DNA from: Nitriliruptorales bacterium
GTDB lineage: Bacteria; Actinomycetota; Nitriliruptoria; Euzebyales; Egibacteraceae
Length of the DNA stretch: 8,666 nt
Reading direction: 5' to 3'
NCBI GenBank assembly: GCA_007119305.1
Contig: SKPY01000267.1
Location: 1 to 8,666, forward strand
Shown here: piece after piece, positions 5,652 to 8,666 of the stretch
How the letters are laid out: each line of letters opens with the position of its first letter
Numbering within the stretch: the first letter of the stretch is position 1
Position numbers and translations under genes: made by a program
The notes under the pieces: model-generated
The model's database searches: none
Told to the model about the DNA's origin: nothing
The model's input: only the letters and a program-made list of their open reading frames with translations

Positions 5652-6572
5652 TCACGTGGTCCGCGCGGTCGCTGCGCGGGCCCAGAACTCGTCGAGATGA
5701 GCGAGGTAGCGGTCCGGGTCGCTCAAGTACGGGAAGTGCCCCCTGCCCTTCAGCGTGACGACACGCGCGGCCGGGTAGGTCCTGCGCAGCTGCGCCCGCA
5801 GCTCGGGCTCGACGACCGGGTCGCGGTCGGACTCGATGATCAGGGTCGGCAGCGACGGAGCGGGCGGGTCGAACGGTTCGGTGACGCAGCGGTAGCGGGC
5901 GAGGAGGTCCCGCTTGGACAATCCGCTCCGGGCTTGCTCGAGCAGGTAGCGCTCGACGGTCTCCCGCCCTCGACCCTCGGCGGGCGCGGTCACCGCGCGG
6001 GCATCCCGAGCAATGGCAGCCAGGACGATGCGCTGGGGCAGGAGTCGGCCGGCAGCGGCGCGCCTGCGGTTGCGGCGGCGGATGAGATCGTTGGGCGGGA
6101 AGGTGTTCGCGAACACGGCCGTCGCGACCCGTTCAGGGCGGGTGGCGACGAGGTACTGCGCGAGGTATCCGCCTAGCGAGGAACCGACGACGTGAGCGGC
6201 GTCAACGCCCTCCGCGTCGAGGATGGCGGTCACACCGGCGACGAGGTCGTCGAGGCGGCGCACCGGTGGGTAGGTAGGGGCGAGCACCCGCGCACGGTGC
6301 TCGAGCGCGGTGATCTGCTGCCACCAGATGTCCGCGGCACCGGCCAGGCCGTGAAGGAACAAGATGGGCTCGCCGCGCTCGCCGGCTGCGAGGTAGTGCC
6401 ATGCGGCCCCCCTGACCGTCCGCGTCCTCGGGGGGTGGCTGGCCCGGAAGGACGTCAGCCCTGCGTGCACGGAAGGTGCCGCCTGGTCGGTCGTGCTCCG
6501 CCGTCGCCGCGCAAGCGCCGCCGTCGCAACCGCGCCGCCTGCCACGAGCGCTCCTACGCTCCGTGCGCGCAT
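5652..6572 (-). CDS. Alpha/beta hydrolase, maspardin-like
   Basis: Alpha/beta-hydrolase-fold enzyme of unknown substrate, 306 residues. HGLAG (74-78) gives the oxyanion-hole His-Gly. The nucleophile elbow is GSSLGG (130-135) with Ser132, the likely acid is Asp251 (ESDRDPVV, 247-254), and the base is His279 (GRGHFPYL, 276-283). The order and spacing of FRASHPPRTRTV (42-53), WWQQITALE (83-91), GSSLGGYLAQYL (130-141), FANTFPPNDLI (154-164) and YPAARVVTLKGRGHFPYL (266-283) follow, as I recall it, human maspardin (SPG21), which has Asn where this protein has His279. The N-terminus is a short hydrophobic stretch (6-21) between arginines, possibly a weak anchor; a cap segment rich in Arg spans about 163-230. 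ATG at 6572 has AAGGAG four bases upstream, whereas the upstream in-frame extension to 6677 is Arg-rich and lacks support. It is 73 bp upstream of leuB in the same direction, but leuB seems to have its own promoter. Confidence 0.87.
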   Translation of the reverse strand: MRARSVGALVAGGAVATAALARRRRSTTDQAAPSVHAGLTSFRASHPPRTRTVRGAAWHYLAAGERGEPILFLHGLAGAADIWWQQITALEHRARVLAPTYPPVRRLDDLVAGVTAILDAEGVDAAHVVGSSLGGYLAQYLVATRPERVATAVFANTFPPNDLIRRRNRRRAAAGRLLPQRIVLAAIARDARAVTAPAEGRGRETVERYLLEQARSGLSKRDLLARYRCVTEPFDPPAPSLPTLIIESDRDPVVEPELRAQLRRTYPAARVVTLKGRGHFPYLSDPDRYLAHLDEFWARAATARTT

Positions 6573-6576
6573 GCTG

Positions 6577-6582
6577 CTCCTT
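6577..6582 (-). promoter_or_regulatory. Ribosome binding site deciding the hydrolase start
   Basis: AAGGAG on the minus strand, four bases before ATG at 6572. It supports the 306-residue product over the 341-residue frame opening at 6677, whose extra 35 residues are almost entirely Arg, Gly and Ser. Confidence 0.7.
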
Positions 6583-6762
6583 GTCCGTCGCTGCCGTCGC
6601 GAGCCCCGGCCGCAGCGTAGTGCGGGCAAACGCCGGCGGCCACGCTCCCCGCAGAAGATGCCGCGCCCGCGCCGCATCCTCCCACGACCGGCGGTGCGCC
6701 GCCGTCAGGCCGACCAGTGGCACGACAACCGGTGACGAAGCGTGCGGCCACGGGGCACCGCA

Positions 6763-6770
6763 GGTAAGGT
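6763..6770 (+). promoter_or_regulatory. Weak candidate -10 box for the GGT-family gene
   Basis: TAAGGT preceded by GG lies in an otherwise very GC-rich divergent gap. No recognisable -35 hexamer stands 16-18 bases upstream. If used, the transcript leader would be about 130 bases long. Confidence 0.2.
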
Positions 6771-6906
6771 CGGCACGGTCGCCGAGACGCGCCGCTCTTG
6801 CGGTTGCGCCGGTCGGCGCGCGTGCGGAGGATGGTCGCCCGCTGGCCCTGCGCGCGGGTGCCCGTTCGGGCTCGGCGTGTGACCGCATGCGCCAATCGGG
6901 GGTTTC

Positions 6907-8631
6907 ATGGGCCAACGGGTCTGGGTGGTCGCCGCCCTGCTCGCACTCACGGTCAGCTGCGGCCAGCCGGATGCGCCCCGGGCGCCTTCCGGCGCGGCGC
7001 GGGACACCGAGGCAGCAGACGCCGCCGCGGACCAGGTGGCCGAGACCCATGCAGCAGGCGCCGACGCAGCCGACGACGCGGCGGCCGCCGAGGAGCTTCC
7101 GGATCCGGATGCGCCCGCGGTGGAGCCGCCCCCGCATCCCGTGCCCGCCTACGGGGTGAGTGCTGGCCACCCGGCCGCGGTCGAAGCCGGCATGGCGGTG
7201 CTCGAGGCGGGCGGCAACGCCGTCGACGCCGCGATCGCCACCGCCTACGCCGTGGGCGTCGCCGAGCCGTTCGGGTCGGGCGTCGGCGGAGGTGGTGCGG
7301 CGCTCATCGCCGAGCAGGGGGCGGATCCGGTCGCCTACGACTACCGCGACGTGGTGAACAACAGCGGCACCATCCCCGCCAGCGAAGTCGGCATCCCGGG
7401 GTTCGTGGCCGGGATGGAGGCCTTGCACGCCGACTACGGCAGCGTGCCCCTCGCCGACCTGATCGCCCCGGCGGTCGAGCTCGCCGAGAACGGCGTCGCG
7501 GCCTACCCGATGCTGTCCGACCAGCTGCGCTTCGCCGCCCGCCGGCTCCCGCAGGACGAGCTGCCACACTTCTACCCGGGCGGGCAGGCGCTCGCGGCGG
7601 GCGAACGCCTCGTCCAGTCGGAGCTCGCGAGCACCCTGCGCGCGCTCGCCGACGGGGGCGCGGAGTCGTTCTACGACGGTGCGCTCGGCGTCGAGCTTGC
7701 CGCCCGGGTCGACGGCATCGACGCAGGCTCGCTGTCAGCGTACGAGGTCAAGGTCCGCGAGCCGGTGGCCGGCACCTTCGCCGGCCGCACGGTCGTCTCC
7801 GCGCCCCCACCGCTCGCGGGCGCGACGCTCGTGCAGATGCTGCAGGTCGCCGAAGGGCTGGGCGTCACCGAGCACGCCCCCGGGTCGTCCGACTTCGTGC
7901 ACGCGCTCGCGCTGGGGTGGCGGCTCGCCAACCACTACCGCAGCGTGGAGATGGCCGACCCGGACTTCGTCGACGTGGTCACCGCCCACCTCACCGACGG
8001 GGAGCGCAACGCCGCCCTCGCGGCAGCGGTGCCCGCCGATCGCCTGCCCAACGTCGCAGGCCTCATCGAGGACGTCGGTGGGGAGACCACCCACCTCGTC
8101 GTCGTCGACGCCGACGGGACCGTGGTGTCGATGACGAACACGCTCACAGCGATCTGGGGCTCGGGCGCCTACGAGCTCGGGTTCTTCCTGAACGACCAGC
8201 TCAGCAACTTCGGGCTGCGGCGGGCCAACGAGCCGCCCGAGCCCGGCAAGCGCGCCGTGTCCTCGACGGTGCCGAGCATCGTGTTCGACGACGAGGGCCG
8301 CCCGGTGCTCGGCCTCGGCTCCCCCGGCGGCTCGCGCATCCCCCTGGCGATAGCTCAGGTCCTTGTCCGCTGGGCCGCGCACGGCGAACCGATCGCCGAT
8401 GCGGTGGCCGCGCCGCGCTTCCACCTCGCCGGCACGAAGCTGCACGCCGAGGAGGAGCTGCTCGCCGCGGCTGCACCGTTGCGCGAGCGCGGCTACTCGG
8501 AGATCAGCGGCCCGCCGTTCTCCTACTACTTCGGGTCCGTCCAGGCGCTCGAGATCGACTACGACGCGGGGGTGCTGCACGGCGCCGCGGATCCCCGCCG
8601 CGCGGCGGCCTGGCGGGCGGCCGCGCGATGA
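6907..8631 (+). CDS. Gamma-glutamyltransferase-family lipoprotein, possibly an acylase
   Basis: N-terminal nucleophile hydrolase of the gamma-glutamyltranspeptidase family, made as a proenzyme that cleaves itself into large and small subunits. The N-terminus (hydrophobic 5-16, then LTVSC) is a lipoprotein signal with the lipidated Cys18. Residues 19-80 are an Ala/Asp/Glu/Pro-rich tether, so the enzyme is probably anchored outside the membrane. Family signatures are GHPAAVEAGMAVLEAGGNAVDAA (within 87-109), GSGVGGGG (123-130), substrate Arg147 (DYRD, 145-148), the cleavage site and nucleophile Thr394 (TTH, 394-396), Ser452-Ser453, and GSPGGSR (471-477). Compared with E. coli GGT as I recall it, the Asp433 equivalent is Asn434 (NDQLSNF), the Asn411 equivalent is Thr414, and the lid loop is about 11 residues shorter. 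Substrate may therefore not be a gamma-glutamyl compound; a glutaryl-type acylase is possible. The ribosome binding site is weak (GGGGG at 6898-6902). Confidence 0.9.
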   Translation: MGQRVWVVAALLALTVSCGQPDAPRAPSGAARDTEAADAAADQVAETHAAGADAADDAAAAEELPDPDAPAVEPPPHPVPAYGVSAGHPAAVEAGMAVLEAGGNAVDAAIATAYAVGVAEPFGSGVGGGGAALIAEQGADPVAYDYRDVVNNSGTIPASEVGIPGFVAGMEALHADYGSVPLADLIAPAVELAENGVAAYPMLSDQLRFAARRLPQDELPHFYPGGQALAAGERLVQSELASTLRALADGGAESFYDGALGVELAARVDGIDAGSLSAYEVKVREPVAGTFAGRTVVSAPPPLAGATLVQMLQVAEGLGVTEHAPGSSDFVHALALGWRLANHYRSVEMADPDFVDVVTAHLTDGERNAALAAAVPADRLPNVAGLIEDVGGETTHLVVVDADGTVVSMTNTLTAIWGSGAYELGFFLNDQLSNFGLRRANEPPEPGKRAVSSTVPSIVFDDEGRPVLGLGSPGGSRIPLAIAQVLVRWAAHGEPIADAVAAPRFHLAGTKLHAEEELLAAAAPLRERGYSEISGPPFSYYFGSVQALEIDYDAGVLHGAADPRRAAAWRAAAR

Positions 8632-8666
8632 CCACCTGCGGCCTCGCACTGCCGCCTGCGGCCGCG
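8628..8666 (+). CDS. Possible start of a coupled downstream gene (partial)
   Basis: ATG at 8628 overlaps the GGT-family stop as ATGA, the classic arrangement for translational coupling. Thirteen open codons (beginning MTTCGLALPP) remain before the window ends. That is too short to identify a family or even to prove a gene, and no ribosome binding site stands out upstream. The overlap is the only evidence. Confidence 0.3.
   Translation, partial: MTTCGLALPPAAA

Larger units (their letters stand above)
6573..6906. other. Divergent gap between the hydrolase and GGT genes
   Basis: This 334-bp stretch separates oppositely directed genes and should hold both promoters. I see no plausible gene; the open frames across it are Arg/Pro/Ala-rich and are run-ins of shadow frames. 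Possible -10 elements are TACGCT on the minus strand (6619-6614), about 42 bases from the hydrolase ATG, and GGTAAGGT on the plus strand (6763-6770), about 136 bases from the GGT-family ATG. Neither has a good -35. GCCCGTTCGGGC (6860-6871) is a short perfect inverted repeat with no obvious role. Confidence 0.6.

Noticed and set aside
6573..6677. 35-residue N-terminal extension of the hydrolase
   Set aside because: Arg-rich extension, while ATG at 6572 has AAGGAG four bases upstream.
6202..7569. 455-codon minus-strand frame across the hydrolase start, the gap and the GGT-family gene
   Set aside because: Overlaps two real genes in other frames; its sequence shows no motif.
7735..8649. 304-codon minus-strand frame opposite the GGT-family gene
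   Set aside because: Antisense to the catalytic half of a clear enzyme and without recognisable features.
1..8666. tRNA, rRNA, CRISPR array, transposase or phage genes
   Set aside because: Looked for and not seen; composition and gene types are uniform across the window.

Overview
The window is uniformly G+C-rich (roughly 70% by eye), with Shine-Dalgarno-like starts and protein families typical of a high-GC actinobacterium (Actinomycetota). I cannot place it more precisely. Most of it is ordinary chromosome built around branched-chain amino acid synthesis. I see no insertion sequence, phage gene, CRISPR array, tRNA or rRNA.

Layout. A DMT/EamA permease (1-866, minus, 3' end outside the window) lies 11 bp downstream of cimA (878-2512, minus, (R)-citramalate synthase). 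Upstream of cimA is a 443-bp gap. On its minus side it holds a possible 11-codon Leu/Ile-rich leader peptide followed by a strong hairpin and competing pairings. On its plus side it holds a possible promoter, an inverted repeat and a 22-bp tandem repeat in front of a small membrane-anchored protein of unknown function (2956-3555, plus). That gene runs tail-to-tail, 10 bp apart, into ilvE (3566-4486, minus). ilvE follows leuB (4514-5578, minus) by 27 bp. Upstream of leuB, in the same direction, is an alpha/beta hydrolase (5652-6572, minus) that resembles the maspardin subgroup. A 334-bp divergent gap separates it from a gamma-glutamyltransferase-family lipoprotein (6907-8631, plus). The lipoprotein stop codon overlaps a further plus-strand start (8628) that leaves the window.

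How the genes work together. CimA makes (R)-citramalate from pyruvate and acetyl-CoA. LeuCD (not in this window) and LeuB would turn it into 2-oxobutyrate, the isoleucine precursor, bypassing threonine deaminase. LeuB also serves leucine synthesis, and IlvE performs the final transamination for Ile, Leu and Val. The leuB-ilvE pair and cimA are thus one metabolic module split by an oppositely oriented gene, so cimA needs its own promoter; that is where the candidate attenuator lies.

Points most worth checking are: (1) the cimA leader; (2) the Ntn-hydrolase, whose position equivalent to E. coli GGT Asp433 is Asn and whose Asn411 equivalent is Thr, suggesting an acylase or altered specificity; (3) the maspardin-like hydrolase that retains a full catalytic triad; and (4) the four-cysteine anchored protein with its repeat-bearing upstream region.
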